A stretch of 64,000 nucleotides of DNA from Telmatactis stephensoni (GCA_029948255.1 JALIZF010001940.1:3099001-3163000), one strand, 5' to 3'. Counted from the stretch's first letter, positions 21,282-35,191 are shown. Notes: generated by a model from the sequence alone, not told the origin. A program made the numbers and translations.

Positions 21282-21714
21282 GATTTTTGCACAATTTTCT
21301 ATAGTGCGCATTTCATGTGAACCGTGCGGCAACCAAACCACAAAACTTGCTTTTCTTCACATTTTACTGACTTAAAACAACAGAAAACCAAAACCAAAAA
21401 TTATTTCATGAATGAAAAAGTTGAGATAAATGATCAATACTTGAAATTTCTTTGATAATTTCCTTCAATCTTTGAAGTTGAGCTAAAAAAAACAAGTGAT
21501 TTTCATTCAAACAATTGAAGACAATTTGTGAGTAAAACATGAATTTTATTTGTACAAAACATTGAATATTTTGACATCTCTAAACAACTAAATATCTTCA
21601 AGCTGTACAATACCTTATAGAAATTTCTATTTATTAAATATGGATATTCTTTGAACAACATTTGTAAATATTGGAGAATAAAGATGAAAAGTGGTTATTT
21701 ACAAGTGATTTAGT

Positions 21715-24700
21715 TTATTTATATATGGACAACTCAAGATGAGGATGTTTATCTTTAAACAATTCACGTACATGTTCTACATCAGTTATTTTATTATCAT
21801 ACAGCCATAGCAACTCTAGCTTATGATTACAATTAAGCAAGTGCTTCACACCATTATTAGTTATGTTATTAGCCTGCAGGACTAGACTGGTTAGTTTAGT
21901 GTAAGGTAAATGTGTACACATGCACTCTACACATTTATCATCTACATTACACCAAGACAGTGTCAGTGCAGTTATAGTGTTAGATGTGTTTGTTAAAGAT
22001 GACAACAGTAAATTAGTGCTGTGAAGTGTTAAAGGTGATTTAACAATGAACAAGCAGTGAGGAACAGGTGAAGATGAAAGTAAATGTTGTTCATTTAATT
22101 CACTAACTACATCTATATACATAACTAATACTTTATAGTCTATATTATCTAAATCAATCCATCCCTCACTATTCCAGTATTTATAGTGTTTGTTTTCCTG
22201 TACAACTTTTTTTGTTAATTCTTTGTCATCAAACTCGTACAAACAAGTTAACGATGCTGCACTTTGTGCACGTCTACCCTTCTCTTTTTCTATGATGTAT
22301 TCTAATAGTTTATACATTAGTTGTTTATCTCCATTCATCTGACCAGCTATAAACCTACAAGTTAAATCACTAAGAGTACTTTTTGCTGCTATTTTATTCA
22401 TATTTAAAACAAAATAACGAGCAGCAAAGTACTCTTGAATACTAGTATGACAGAAGCTATATTCCTTAACAACTTCTAAAGAAAATGCAGACTTTTTCAA
22501 ACTAGTTTCTACGTTAAGTAAACTACTTGACTTAAGGTAAGTTAGATCTAATTCATGAAGTTTTAGATTTGTAAAGTCTTCTTCGGTAAAACTGTATTTA
22601 CGTTGTACAAGTGACTTGGCGGCCAACTCGGACATTTTGTCCTTTATTAGTTTTATGTTCTCTACAATGAACGATGCAGGTTTCTCATCCAATTTATCTT
22701 TCTGAATGGCTCTATTATAGTTTATCTCTATGCAGTGAATAATTTCAGCGTAAAAGCTAGTTAATGTTGTAGGAAAAGTTTTTTTAGGATCTGTAGTAAT
22801 GTTGTGCTCAATGTACACGCACGTTAGAAGGCACATCAAAGGAACTTGACTAAAACGTAGATATTCTCGGTGTTCTTCGATGGTGCGAAGTGCTTTGGTT
22901 TGCATTTCTCGGTTGTTTTTGAAATGTTTTTCTGCATATTCTATGACTTGTTCTTCTGAAAAACCCATTATTTCAACATATCGGTCAAAACTAATGCTTT
23001 TAGAGATCTCAGCTGCTTCACTTGGCCTTGAGGTAACCATTACAACAGAATTGGGTAAGATTTTTCTTCTCAGGAGTTTGCTGACAAGAGCAGCTGCAGG
23101 CATTTTCGATCTCGGGCTATCAAAATAATCTTTCTCAAACTCCTGACTGACCATCTTTGTATTGTATTGTTCTTTGTATTCGTCGTAGCCATCAATAATG
23201 ATAAGCAACTGTTCTTGGTTTTCGATAATATAGTCGAATACAGAGTCATCAATCTTCTCCTCCAGAGACTCACTGAGTAATTCACAAAAGTTCATCTCCT
23301 TACTCAGCGTATTTAGCTGCCTGAATGTCAGTAAAAACGCAAACTTAATGTCAGGGCTGTCAGGATTTCGATCTCGGTAAAATATACAGTCTTGAGACCA
23401 GTCCTGGAGCAGTTTTCTGCAGAAAACCGTCTTTCCTATACCTGGTTGTCCTTCTATTAGAACTGATTTTAGGTTTTCTTGCTCTGTTTTACGAAGGAAA
23501 ACATCTTGGATGTTGTGGATTAATGTAGGTACTCTTGCTCTGTTGTGCATTGCTGTAGATACATCATTTGGTTTTCTTCTAGGGCCATGATACATGTTGA
23601 AATTGGTAAAAATGTCTTCAAGTTTCATTTTCTCAAGAAGAGGAGAGATTTGAAAACTTTCACATTTCTGTTGCACAGCCTTTTTGAGTTTCTTTGAAAA
23701 CAATTCAGCATCTGAAAAAGAAAAAGAGGAAAAAATATTAGGGATATTTATGTGGAAATGGTCGTTTCATTTCTCCACTAATGTTTCCTTCATATAAAAT
23801 GTACTATTATGAGATTTAATAATTGTCTTCTTGTTTATTTCTTTATCTATTTTTATTGATTCACATGTACTCAGCACTTATTGTTGTCAATTTATCAATT
23901 ATTTTATTCATTCAATCATCTTATGAATTCTTCCATCCCTTTACATTTTTTTACATTCATTCATTTGTCCATTAATCTATTCATCCATTCATTCATTCAT
24001 TTATTCATCCGCCATTTATGCTATCCAGCTATCCATACATTTTTTCATAAATTAATCCATTCAGTGCCATTTATTCATTCTCATTTATCATCCATCCATT
24101 CATTCCTTGATGCATTCATTGCATTCATTTCTCTTTGTACAGGTAGCCCCTATCATAACTTAACAGCGAAAAGTGAAGGTTTGGTGTGGTTACCCCAGTC
24201 TCATGAAACAATCCTAGACTTTGTACTACAATATCTCCAAAAGATAAAATCGTATTGCTGTAGATGAATTGCAGCAAAAAGTATGATCTCTGATTCAAGA
24301 CCTTCTTAAAGAAATTCTACAAACACTCCTTATCAAGCATTTTGAAGAGGTGAAACACAGTCATCTAATTATTCATTCACAGCCATTCATTTATTCATTC
24401 ATAGAAATTCATTTATTCACTCACAGTAATTCATTTATACATTCACAGTAATTCATTTATCTATTCCCAGTCATTCATTTATTCATTTTTTCACAGTCTA
24501 TCATTTTACTCATTCCCAGTCATTCATTTATTCACTCGAAGTCATTCATTTACTCATTAAGTCATTCATTCATTCATTATTCATTCATAACCATTCATTT
24601 GTTCATTCACAGTCATTCATTTATTCATTCAGTCATTCATTTAAGCATTCATTCAGGGTCAATCATTTTATTTATTCACAGTAATTCACTTATTCATCCA

Positions 24701-27700
24701 CAGTCTTTCATTTTATTTATTCATTTATTCATTCACAGTCATTCACTTATCCATTCACAATCATTTAGCTATTCACAGTCATTTATTTATTTCATTCACA
24801 GACATTCATTTTTTTATTTACAGTCAATCATTTACTCATTCAGAAGTCACTTGTTTATTCATCCATTCACTGTCATCCATTTATTCATTCACAGTCATCA
24901 TCAGATTGAGAAGTGGTTAGTTTTTATGTATCCTTTCATATTCATTCATTTGTCCATTTCTTTATTCATTGATCCATTCATATTCGTTCATCCATTTGTT
25001 GATTTGTTCAATCATTCATTCTTTCCTCCATTCATCCCTTCATTCACATATTCATATATATATATTCATTTATCATCCTGTTAACATAAAAAAAAAAAAC
25101 AAAAAAAACCAGGGGTGTGTTAGTGCTAGTTTTGGTGCTATGATAGCTCAAAACTAGAGGGTGAAAACCCAGTCATTTTGAAGGGAAAAACACATTTCAA
25201 AGTATGACGTCTAGCTTACGGTAAGTGTTTGCACTGTGAAAACTAAAGGCTGAGACATTATCAAGTGCCACTGGACAAAGTATCATACCTAACAAAATTA
25301 TAGAAATAGACCAGATAAGTGATTAGCATTTGTTTTTTGCGTAGAAAATTAGAATCATGGAATGTTGCTGGGCTAGACTTGTAGGCTCCAAATTACGCGA
25401 AATTCTATTCCAATAGGCCATATGCACTTACAGGTCACGTGACCCTATCTCCCCTAAATCAAGCAGCATATCAATATGAACTCCAAAAAGTGAAAGAGCA
25501 CCTCGATATTAGTAAAAGTGCAAAGTTTCAGTTTATAAGGTGATTTAGGGGAGATAGGGTCACGTGACCTGTTAGTGCATATTGTCTATTGCACAAAATA
25601 TGTAATTTCGATTTGATTCACAGACAGATTTCTTTGTATTTTTCCTGTAAAGATAGATATTATAAAGTAGTTTTAAAACACAATAAAAAAGGGCGGTCAC
25701 CGATTTCGTTTTTGAGATATTTATAGCTATTCAAATGTCATTCGATGGCCACCGTGACAGTGCGTGGCGTTATTCCTTGTATGTCACGCCTCACGTTTTT
25801 CGCTTTCTGCAAAACGTCTGGGCACAAAAATATTTCAAATAAATATTAGCATCCTTTCTATGGTTTTTATACACAAAATTCAAAAGAAACCGGATTTAAA
25901 ATTCGATCAAAAATAATAAATTATAAAAAGCTCCTCTCTGAGCGCATGCTTGATGACGTATGTACGTGATAGCGTGACGCCACAATCCAACCACTTTATA
26001 AACAAATATTGTTAAAAAAGCAAGAATAATGTTAAAGTTTTACAAAAGTTAAAACGTTTCCAAGGATTTTCGGCGATTTAAGAAATGCGCAGACAAAAAT
26101 CACAGTTCTATGCCTTCGTATTCGGTAAAGATAATTATAAGTATTCGCATTTGAAAAATGAAAATAAGTCGTACTAACATTCGAATGGATGTTTATACTG
26201 ACAATTTTTTTCAGAGAAATGTTTTACCTTTTTTACATGTTTTAGTTTTAAAATACAAGGCTTTTGAAATATTTTCGAACACAGGAATCCCGATCAAATT
26301 TCGATATTAGCGAGCGTGTGTGCAAAAATGCACAAACATGATGCGCGCACAAATTCCCTTAGAAAATCCTTTAGGCGGCTTGTAATAACTTAAATACGAA
26401 ACGTAAAATAAAAAGGTCCAGATGCATGGTTCTGAGTAGCCATCACATCAAGAAGTGTAATGATCCTCGAAAATACTTCAAATTTCAAAGTTTTGCTAAC
26501 TAATTTGGGTGTGCTCTTCTCAAATATATTTTTGTTTTTGTTGGATTAAAATTCAAAATGTCACGCCAGGTGTGCAAAATCAATAAATATGATCTCTGTT
26601 TCAATGTACAATTTGTTTAATTATTTTGCTTGGTAAAATCATTGACAAGCATTTTTAAAACTAAATTTTGAAAACAAACGTTCATTATAAATGGTCCAAT
26701 TAAACACGATTGGGAGATGGGAGGGAGGGGAGGGCTACGCATTCCATTTCTCAACAGTCCATCCATGCGTCCATTCATTCATTCATTCATTCATTCATTC
26801 ATTCATTCATTCATTCATTCATTCATTCATTCATTCATTCATTCATTCATTCATTCATTCATTCATTCATTCATTCATTCATTCATTCATTCATTCATTC
26901 ATTCATATTCATTCATTCATTCATTCAATCATTCATTCATTCATTTATTCGTCCATCCATCTATCCATCAATCAATACATCCATCCATCCATCTAGATAT
27001 TCATTTCATTCATTCATTCACTCATGCACTCATTTATTTATTTATTCTTTCATATATTTTTAGTCCCCAGCTGACGGGCACGGATTGCTTTAGTCTACAA
27101 AACGTTAACCCGCATGTTTATTATAATAGTAATTTAAGTACTCAAAAGATGGGCACGCTTTGTGTAAAGAGAACCAGATAGTTGTCTTTGATTTTTATTT
27201 TGTTATAAATACCTTGAGCGGCACTGGTCGGAGTTGATGAATCCTTCACCGTTCTTCCAATTTCGTTTAATTTCTGCATTAGTCTCTCTTCTGTTGCTTC
27301 CAGAGCATGTATTATTCTTTCGTCATGTTTGTCCCATTCCTCAAACAACTGAATGTAATATTCCTCATCTTCTGGTTCCATTGAGACAACTTTTAGCTTC
27401 TCGATATCAGGCTCATACTTTGTGCCCCCCAGTCTTATCAAGACAGTTTTAATGTCACTCCAATACCTGTTGAATTTAGTGTCTGAAAAAGCTGCTTTGG
27501 GAACATGTCCAACAAGTTCATTTCGCCACAGCCTAATCCTCACTATATCATCTGCTATGTTTATATCAATTGGTGCTGGTGGTTTTTTCCAACCTCCAAC
27601 AGGTGGAGGCAGTTTCCCGATGCTACGAAGGAGGGCACACAATAAAGTTATGTCAAAACCACTGGAATCCACTATTGTTGAGCCAGTAGGATACAGCTTC

Positions 27701-27906
27701 TTCCATTGTGGATCAGTCAAAATTCCTGATTTCTTTAACTTTTTGAGAGTAGAATGATTTGCTTTGAGAAAGTCATGCAATGACTGAGGTTTGTAGACAT
27801 TGTCAAATGTTTCTTTCAACACTTTTGTGCCTCCGTCAATCAGAAGTTTGCAAATCCTTGCAAAATTGGTGTTGTCTTTAGACACATCAGACAAGGCTGT
27901 TGCCAT
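21715..27906 (-). CDS. NLR-like protein: DZIP3-type HEPN, NACHT, LRR (2 coding exons, 896 aa)
   Basis: Probable intracellular innate-immune receptor. Minus-strand exons are 27906-27213 and 23711-21715. The phase-1 junction (CAAG|GTATTT, then TTTTTCAG|AT) restores one frame of 897 codons including the stop. Residues 1-180 resemble the HEPN domain of DZIP3-like proteins (RICKLLIDGGTKVLKETF, then RLWRNELVGH with an R-x5-H motif). NACHT carries Walker A GQPGIGKT (319-326) and Walker B LLIIIDGYDE (401-410). The C-terminus has about two LRRs (LTSLVLQANNITNNGV, LELLWLYDNKITD). The ATG at 27906 follows an acceptor (GATACAG|GTAACT), which implies upstream noncoding 5' exons. There is no RING, DEATH or CARD domain. 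The large second exon without introns is typical of expanded cnidarian NLR families. Confidence 0.93.
23880..25075. repeat. Long degenerate (ATTC)n field in NLR intron
   Basis: About 1.2 kb dominated by ATTCATTC with recurring CACAGTCATTCATTTATTCA blocks, a higher-order pattern of roughly 30-35 bp. A non-repetitive island lies at 24140-24350. Open frames rich in Ile/His/Ser/Phe are shadows. Confidence 0.85.
25411..25591. mobile_element. MITE-like element with 51-bp inverted repeats
   Basis: Arms 25411-25461 and 25541-25591 match with about four mismatches and contain GGTCACGTGACC. An 80-bp interior separates them. It lies inside the NLR intron. The remaining intron (25592-26690) is AT-rich with nothing recognised. 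Confidence 0.8.
26773..26905. repeat. Pure (ATTC)33 microsatellite
   Basis: About 33 uninterrupted ATTC units, then degenerate ATTC and ATCC copies to 27060. Its three open frames encode IHSF repeats and are not genes. It lies in the NLR intron near the first coding exon. Confidence 0.95.
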
Positions 27907-28159
27907 AGTTACCTGTATCAAATAAACAACAACACTGATTACATTATATATATATATATATAGGCAAAAGAGCACATGCAGCTAAAGCTCTTTGTAATTA
28001 CTCAAATTGTCAGATATTCACCCACCTATAAAAACGAAAACTATATATCTATAAAATATTGTTTTAATGTAATACTCTATGCTGCTTGTTGTGAAGGTGC
28101 ACTGTTATTCTAGCTTTCAATAAACTTTTTGTGCACTGCATCGAACCTTTGCACTGGGA

Positions 28160-28240
28160 AGTTCTCGTATATAGAGAATTTTGTGAATGGTCGTCGGAAA
28201 TTTCTAAAAACCCTCAAAGTCTAGGTGGGTGTGGCAACAC
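28160..28240. repeat. Degraded GGTACC-family repeat, copy 3
   Basis: Shares TCGTCGGAAATTT and GGGTGTGGCAACA-type blocks with 13915-13982. The surrounding 27980-28560 is AT-rich with several ATCGATTA-type motifs and shows no gene. Confidence 0.5.
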
Positions 28241-29041
28241 GTGGCAGTACTGTGAAAAAGTTGACTCTTAATTTTTGACAAAAAAGTCAACATTCACATT
28301 AATAAATGTCAAGCAGTGTTTTGTGTTTAATTGGAGCAAAAAGACGTTTTCATCCATCATCAAGAAGCCTTCGTAAAATAAAAAGTGGAAGAGTGTTCAC
28401 TAGAAAACTATTTTGAGCCACAAAGAAATATCGATATAAGACGTCAAAAATTTGCGACTCATCGATTAATCATCGACTATCATTATTAATTCATTAATTA
28501 GCATCGTTTATTATCGATTGTTATTGATGTTCATCGATTATTGGTTTCATCGATTAATTACTCCGGGGTGAGTCAATTCAGGAGGGAAAGACTTGCGGAC
28601 TTACATGAAGTAATAACCGAAGAAGAATAAGTTTTATTTCATGAATAAGTAGCTCCCCCCCAACGAGTGAACATTATGCAGAACATTCTATGATGACAAT
28701 ATGAACCCCCTACTGTTCCTGTACACATTCCTGTGATCAAAAACGCGAAGTTTCATATACAATCTGTTCTAAAGAACGCGAAGAATGAATAAATGGGGAA
28801 TGCAAGGGGGTATGGAAACCGCAAAACCGCAAAGAAAATTGAGAAGTAAAAAAAAACGCAACAAAAATCGTCGAAAATTCCAAAAACCGCAAACCGCGTA
28901 AGTTAAAAACCGAAAAACCGCTGCTTAAAATAACAAATAACCGCAAAACCGCATCAAAAATAACGCATCACCGCAAACCCTTAGTCGATCTCCCTCAATA
29001 AAGAAGTACCTGACACATGTCGCTAGCCAAGGATTACGTAG

Positions 29042-29044
<3 letters not shown>

Positions 29045-29131
<87 letters not shown>
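29045..29131. repeat. (GA)n array 1
   Basis: About 43 GA units, just downstream of a segment containing ACACATGTCGCTAGCC. Further (GA)n arrays occur at 29664-29700, 31823-31900 and 33959-34050, and a mixed GA/CAGA array at 31412-31455. SLSL and ERER open frames come from these. Confidence 0.95.
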
Positions 29132-29135
<4 letters not shown>

Positions 29136-29154
29136 GTGGAGTGGAGTGGAACTT

Positions 29155-29660
29155 TATTTACCCTCGGTATTCCTATCAACTTTACAATTGTTTTTCATGG
29201 AAGCCGAGCTTCTGATTGAATTCAGTTAAAAGTAATTACACGGTATGTTTGATAAAAATTAATTAAATGGCTTGACAGATGAGAGCTCTCTCTTAAAAGA
29301 CGACAAACTTTCAGCCTCTTTTATGTGGTCTGGAAGTTGGTTCCACATTTAAGCACCATCATAGATAAAAGCTTTTTTCAAGTTTTCGGTTCGAGGTCTG
29401 CCAAGAACCAGTTGATTATCATGATCACGAAGATTGCATGCATTATCCTTTTTTGTGAATAGATTTTGTAAACTAACAGGTGCATGATTATGTTGAGTCT
29501 TATACATCATGATGGCTTTGTGTCTAAAGTGCCTTTCCTCAAGTGTTTCCCATTTAAGAGTATTACGGATGTCGCAGGATCTGACGTCATAACCTTGTTG
29601 AGTCACAATACGTGCTGCTCGATTTTGTAACTTTTGGAGTCTTTCAGCCAAGGTGCTAGG
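29155..29660 (-). pseudogene. LINE ORF2 C-terminal remnant (CR1/L2/RTE-like)
   Basis: Minus strand reads LQKLQNRAARIVTQQGYDVR, LKWETLEERHFRHKAIMMYK, LQNLF, YDGA, a stop codon, then MWNQLPDHIKEAESLSSFKREL. This order is the conserved end of many non-LTR retrotransposon polymerases. The in-frame stop between YDGA and MWN shows that it is inactive. A (GA)n array lies directly at its 5' edge. Confidence 0.85.
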
Positions 29661-29705
<45 letters not shown>

Positions 29706-29940
29706 GCAAAACATTCTACGGAGACAGAATTAGAACCCCCTACTGTTCTCCTGTCCTCAAAGACGCAAAGAGATGAATACAGAACGCGACAAATTGAAGA
29801 AGAAAGAAAGCGAATAATGAATAAAGAAAAATATACATCACTGGACTCAGGCTGATCAAAGCGGTGTATGTAATTTATTATGCAGAACATTCTACGATGA
29901 CAATATGAACCCCGTACTGCTCCTTATTCCTGTGCTCAAA

Positions 29941-30897
29941 GACGCGAAGTTTCGTAAACAATCTGCAGGTTTTAGGTCTAATTTCGAAAAGAAAGCTGAA
30001 GTCATACTAAATGCTAACATGAAACGTGGCCTGCACCATAACTGAAACTACTAAATAGAAATTTAAGACTGAAAATTCTTTGGTTGCCGATAAGACTCTT
30101 TGAATGCTCCAATTATTGAACGGTGTGAACAAAAAGGAATAGTTTCTGAACAATACGGCTGGCAAAGCGACGCGCGCAGTAGTGATATTTCAAACTTCTG
30201 CTAGTCTACTCAGTAGTGACTGTCAGTGATCTAGCTATTCTGCCGACATCTGATGAAAGTGTAGCTTACCTTAATATGAAAGAAAGTAGGTTTTGTGAAG
30301 TCTTGGTCCTGGTTGTTAGTGCTTGCTAACTCTGCAAGAAGTTTATAAAGAAGAATTAGCAATGGGAAGATATCGAAAATATCAGCACTAGTGGACTATG
30401 GTGGTAGAAATGTTCAAATGTTTATGGACCATCCATATTTCTTTTCAGTTTACACGGAAAAGAAAGAGTAAAGTTGTTTGATGTGACACAAATATCGACT
30501 TTCGAAGATCGTACTGAAGTTTTCATCAAGACACTCAGCAAGTTAGACATTTTAGTAAAAATATAGTTATTGAATAAATTGGAAATATTGTACTTACTTA
30601 ATAGAAAATTAACAATTTGCTGTGATATCTCGTAGATAAATGAAATGCTTTATCAATCTGAACAGCTATAGAAACTTATCAACACGCACTCAAACGTCGA
30701 ACTAGCTCAACTTGGGCGGTGTCTAAAACTAATATAAGTATCCAACAAAAAAGATGATGAACCAATAAGATTGCTTGTAGAACCTTATGACGTCATTAGG
30801 GGTCTATTTTGGACTTTTCTTTGTTACGTTGTCGTTGTTTGATTGGTTGAACATAGAATAATGAAAATGGAATACGTTCAGGCCTGTAGCTACCAAT
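29941..30897 (-). other. NLR leader/promoter-like cassette, copy 1 (two candidate 5'UTR exons)
   Basis: On the minus strand this holds CCAAT boxes, then a candidate first exon ending at donor TTAA|GTAAGT (30598), then a 62-nt candidate exon 30331-30270 between TTCTTGCAG and GTAAGC. Neither exon contains an ATG, as expected for a 5'UTR, and the next acceptor downstream is that before the NLR start codon at 27906. Transcription is inferred. Confidence 0.45.
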
Positions 30898-31411
30898 CAA
30901 TATTTGCTTTACTAAAGATTTGAGCTCAATTTTTGAACCAGTCTCTTGACTTCTCAATTCCTTCCTTATGGACTTACATATTTACCATTGAACGCCATTT
31001 AGCAATTTTATGTCACAAATAATAATGTCGAACTTTTACATCAACATCAATTTTTTTTTCAATTCCCATGGTTCATGCTGAATAGACGCTAAATTTATTT
31101 ACACATTCCTGTGATCAAAGACGCAAAGTTTCATAAACAATCTGTTCTAAAGAACGCGAAGAATGAATAAATGGGGAATGCAAGGGGGTATAGAAACCGC
31201 AAAACCGCGAAGAAAATTGAGAAAAAACGCAACAAAAATCGTCAAAATCCCCAAAACCGAAAACCGCGTAAGTCCAAAACCGCAGTTTAAAATAACAAGT
31301 AACCGCAAAACCGCATCAAAAATAACGCAAAACCGCATCACCGCAAACCCTTAGTCGATCTCCTTCAATATAGAAAAACCTTACACATGTCGCCAGCCAA
31401 GGATTATAGTT

Positions 31412-31447
<36 letters not shown>

Positions 31448-31798
31448 GACAGAGAATAGATAGAGAGTAATATATTATGCGGAACATTCTACGATGACAA
31501 TATGAACCCCCTACTGTTCCTTATTCCTGTGCTCAAAGACGCAAAGACATGAATAAAGAACGCGACGAATTGAAGAAGAAAGAAAGCGAATAATGAATAA
31601 AGAAAAATATACATCGCTGGAATCACGCTGATCAAAGCGGTGTATGTAATTTATTATGCAGAACATTCTACGATGACAATATGAACCCCCTACCGTTTCT
31701 TATTCCTGTACTCAAAGGCCGGCGCGAAGATCAAAGAACGCGCGCGACGAGAAGAAATGAGAAGAAAATGAATAAGAAAAACCTGACACATGTCGCTT

Positions 31799-31902
<104 letters not shown>

Positions 31903-32195
31903 CCCCTGTCGCTGGAATCACTCTGATCAAAGCGCTGTATGTAATTTATTATGCAGAACATTCTACGATGACAATATGAACCCCCTACTGTTCCTTATTC
32001 CTGTGTTCAAAGACGCAAAGAGATGAATAAAGAACGCGACGAACTGAAGAAGAAGAACGTGAATAATGACTAAAGACAAATATTCGTCGCTGGAATCACG
32101 CTGATCAAAGCGCTGTATGTAATTTATTATAGGCAGAACATTCTAGGGAGACAAAATTAGAACCCCCTACTGCTCCTTATTCCTAGCTGTGCTCA

Positions 32196-33252
32196 AAGAC
32201 GCGAAGTTTCGTAAACAATCTGCATATGTTTTAGGTCTAATTTCAAAAAGAATGCTGAAGTCATACTTAATGCTAACATGAAACGTGGTTTAAAACATGG
32301 TTTAACCAAAGATCAGTCTGTCTGTTGTTGGCGGTCTTGTTAACGTACTGGCTCTCTTGACTTTTAAGTTTTATCAGTGTGTTACAGTCCATCAGACTGT
32401 AAACGTTGTAAAACCAAATAACTAAAACTACTAAATATAAATTTAAGACTGAAAATTCTTTGATTGTCGATTCTTAATCAAAAACCATCTAAATGTTCCA
32501 ATTATTGGACGGTGTGAACTAAAAGGAGTGGTTTCTGAACAATCAAAGCGACGCGCGTAGTAGTGATATTTCAAACTTGTCCAGCAGAGACTGTCAGTGA
32601 TCTAGCTATTCTGCTAACATCTGATGAAAGTGTAGCTTACCTTAATATGAAAGAAAGTAGGTCGATCTTTGTGAAGTCTTGGTCCTGGTTGTTATTGCTT
32701 GCTAACTCTGCAAGAAGTTTATAAAGAAGAATTAGCAATGGGAAGATATCGAAACTATCAGCACTAGTGGTGCGGACTATGGCGGTAGAAATTTTTCAAA
32801 CGTTTATGGACCATCCATTCTTATTTTTCACACGGAAAAGAAAGAGTATACAGTTGATTGGTGTGACACAAGTATCGACTTTCGAAGATCGTAGTGAAGT
32901 TTTCAAGACACTCAGCAAGTTAGACATTTAGTAATTTTATAGTCATTGAATAAATTAGAAATAATGTACTTACTTGATAGAAAATATACAATTTGCTGTG
33001 ATATCTCGTAGATAAATGAAGTGTTTTATCAATCTGAACAGCTGTAGAAACTTATCAATACGCACTCGAACGTCCAACTAGCTTAACTTGGGTGGTGTCT
33101 CGTCTTAAGTATCCAACACTAGTGGACACTCCTTAATAATAATGAACCAATAGGATCAAGTTTTCGACTTCTTTTTATTGTTACGTCATCGCTATTTGAT
33201 TGGTTGAATATAGGAAATAAAAATAGAATATGTTTTGCCTGTCGATACCAGT
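32196..33252 (-). other. NLR leader/promoter-like cassette, copy 2
   Basis: A duplicate of 29941-30897 with roughly 85-90% similarity by eye. Both candidate exons keep their splice sites (donor edge at 32974, and exon 32707-32641, which has a 5-nt insertion). It could be an alternative promoter for the NLR or the relic of a duplicated NLR gene. Confidence 0.45.
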
Positions 33253-33955
33253 TAAATAGAGACCCTTAAAAACGTTATGCAATTTATTCAAAACTGGCTT
33301 TATTGGTAAAAAAAAGTTTAAATTGAGTCCTAGATTCTTTTCCTTGATATATAGTTTATTGTCCGTACTATCAGTTGTTTACCAAGACTTGACGGCATGG
33401 AAAATTTTCATTTAAGCTTGATAATTTCAGCTATTTATTGGACGGCATATATGAATATCTTTTATAATCTAATAAGAACGTTTTAGTTCATAAATCAGTA
33501 CGTAGACCCTACTGCATGTGAATTGTAAAAATGTGAACAAAGTAAGAAATGAAAATGGAAAAACTATGAACGAGTGAATGAGTAAGTAATAAATGAATAT
33601 TCATGAATATTCAAAGCGCTGTATAATTTATTATGCAGAACATTCTACGATGACAATATGAACCCCCTACTGCTCCTTATTCCTGTGTTCAAAGACGCAA
33701 AGAGATGAATAAAGAACGCGACGAATTGAAGAAGAAAGAAAGCGAATAATGAATAATGAAAAATATATATCGCTGGAATCACGCTGATACGATCAAAGCG
33801 CTGTATAATTTATTATGCAGAACATTCTACGATGACAATATGAACCCCCTACCGTTCCTTATTCCTGTACTCAAAGGCCGGCGCGAAGATCAAAGAACGC
33901 GCGCGACGAGAAGAAAGGAAAAGAAAATGAATAAAGAAAAACCTGACACATGTCG

Positions 33956-34054
<99 letters not shown>

Positions 34055-34301
34055 GAAACAAAAAATATATAATATGTATATTAATATCTGTACATGTTCC
34101 AGTTCTTTTTCTACAGACTTTGGATTAAACCATTGTAAAAGTAGAATTTAATTATGCTTATGATTTGTGATGTGATTATAATTAATGTGAGATGTGATTT
34201 TTCAAATTATTTAATGTTTGAAAGATTTCTTGATATATTTTCATGATAATTATTGGTTATTGGCGTTAGCACAGGTAGACATCATACATAGCTGACCCAG
34301 T

Positions 34302-34742
34302 GTCCCGGATGAACCCTGGACACTTAGTTAAAAGGGTATCCCTGTGTTCCACATAGCATAAGTATGAGTTAGACTTCATAATATACAAAATGTATAGCTG
34401 ACCCACTGTCCCGGGTCGACCCGGGACAGTAAGTTAACAGAGGTGACCCAGTGTCCCAGTGTCCCACTAAGCATAAGCATGAGTAGACTTATAATATGTA
34501 AGTGTCCCAGTGTCCCGGGTCGACCCGGGACAGTAAGTTAACAGAAGTGGCCCAGCGTCCCAGTGTCCCACTAAGCATAAGCATGAGTAGACTTATAATA
34601 TGCAAGTGTCCTAGTGTCCCGGGTCGACCCGGGACAGTAAGTTAACAGAGGTGACCCAGCGTCCCAGTGTCCCACATAGAATAAGTGTGAGTAATATATA
34701 GAGTAATATATAGCTGACCCAGTGTCCCGGGACAGCCCAGGT
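34302..34742. repeat. Tandem repeat of about 105 bp, five units, each with a 20-24 bp palindrome
   Basis: Palindrome cores start at 34302 (degenerate), 34408, 34512, 34616 and 34722 (truncated), giving spacings of 104-106 bp. The core GTCCCGGGTCGACCCGGGAC is its own reverse complement. Units also share CACTAAGCATAAGCATGAGT and AAGTTAACAG. Confidence 0.85.
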
Positions 34743-35046
34743 AGCTGGCCTAGTGTTCTCATAAGCTTAGTGAGTATAAGATATATGTGTGGTGCCTTAG
34801 GGCTGAAGGATATGTGTCTATACAGTACAAGAGTATGTTTGGTGCTTAAAATTGCAAAAGATGTATATACAAAGAGATTGAAGGTTTGGTGCCTTGCAAC
34901 ACCAAGTAAGAGCCTGAAAATCGCTACCGTGACGAGTGTCTTTATATCTGATAAAGATTCGGCCTAATTTACATAAACTTTAACCTCGATTTTCTCCAAG
35001 ATAAATGAAGATATTTTTGAATTTCTTTTAGAGAACTACTCTAATA

Positions 35047-35184
35047 TGTGTTGGAGTTTTTTAAGCCGTATAAAGAACTCGAGATCGTGTTTTATCGGTA
35101 TAAAGATCCTCGCCTACGGCTCGGATCTTTATATCCGATAAAACACTCTCTCTCGTTCTTTATACTATACATAAAAACTCGACA
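35047..35184. mobile_element. Foldback element next to the satellite
   Basis: Arms about 35047-35109 and 35123-35184 pair imperfectly (TTTTATCGGTATAAAGATCC with its near-complement) around CTCGCCTACGGCTC. Its right end runs into the first satellite unit. Confidence 0.7.
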
Positions 35185-35191
35185 CAACAAG

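Noticed and set aside
26691..27181. Long Ile-His-Ser-Phe repeat proteins
   Set aside because: Translation of (ATTC)n in three frames. The repeat is intronic in the NLR gene.
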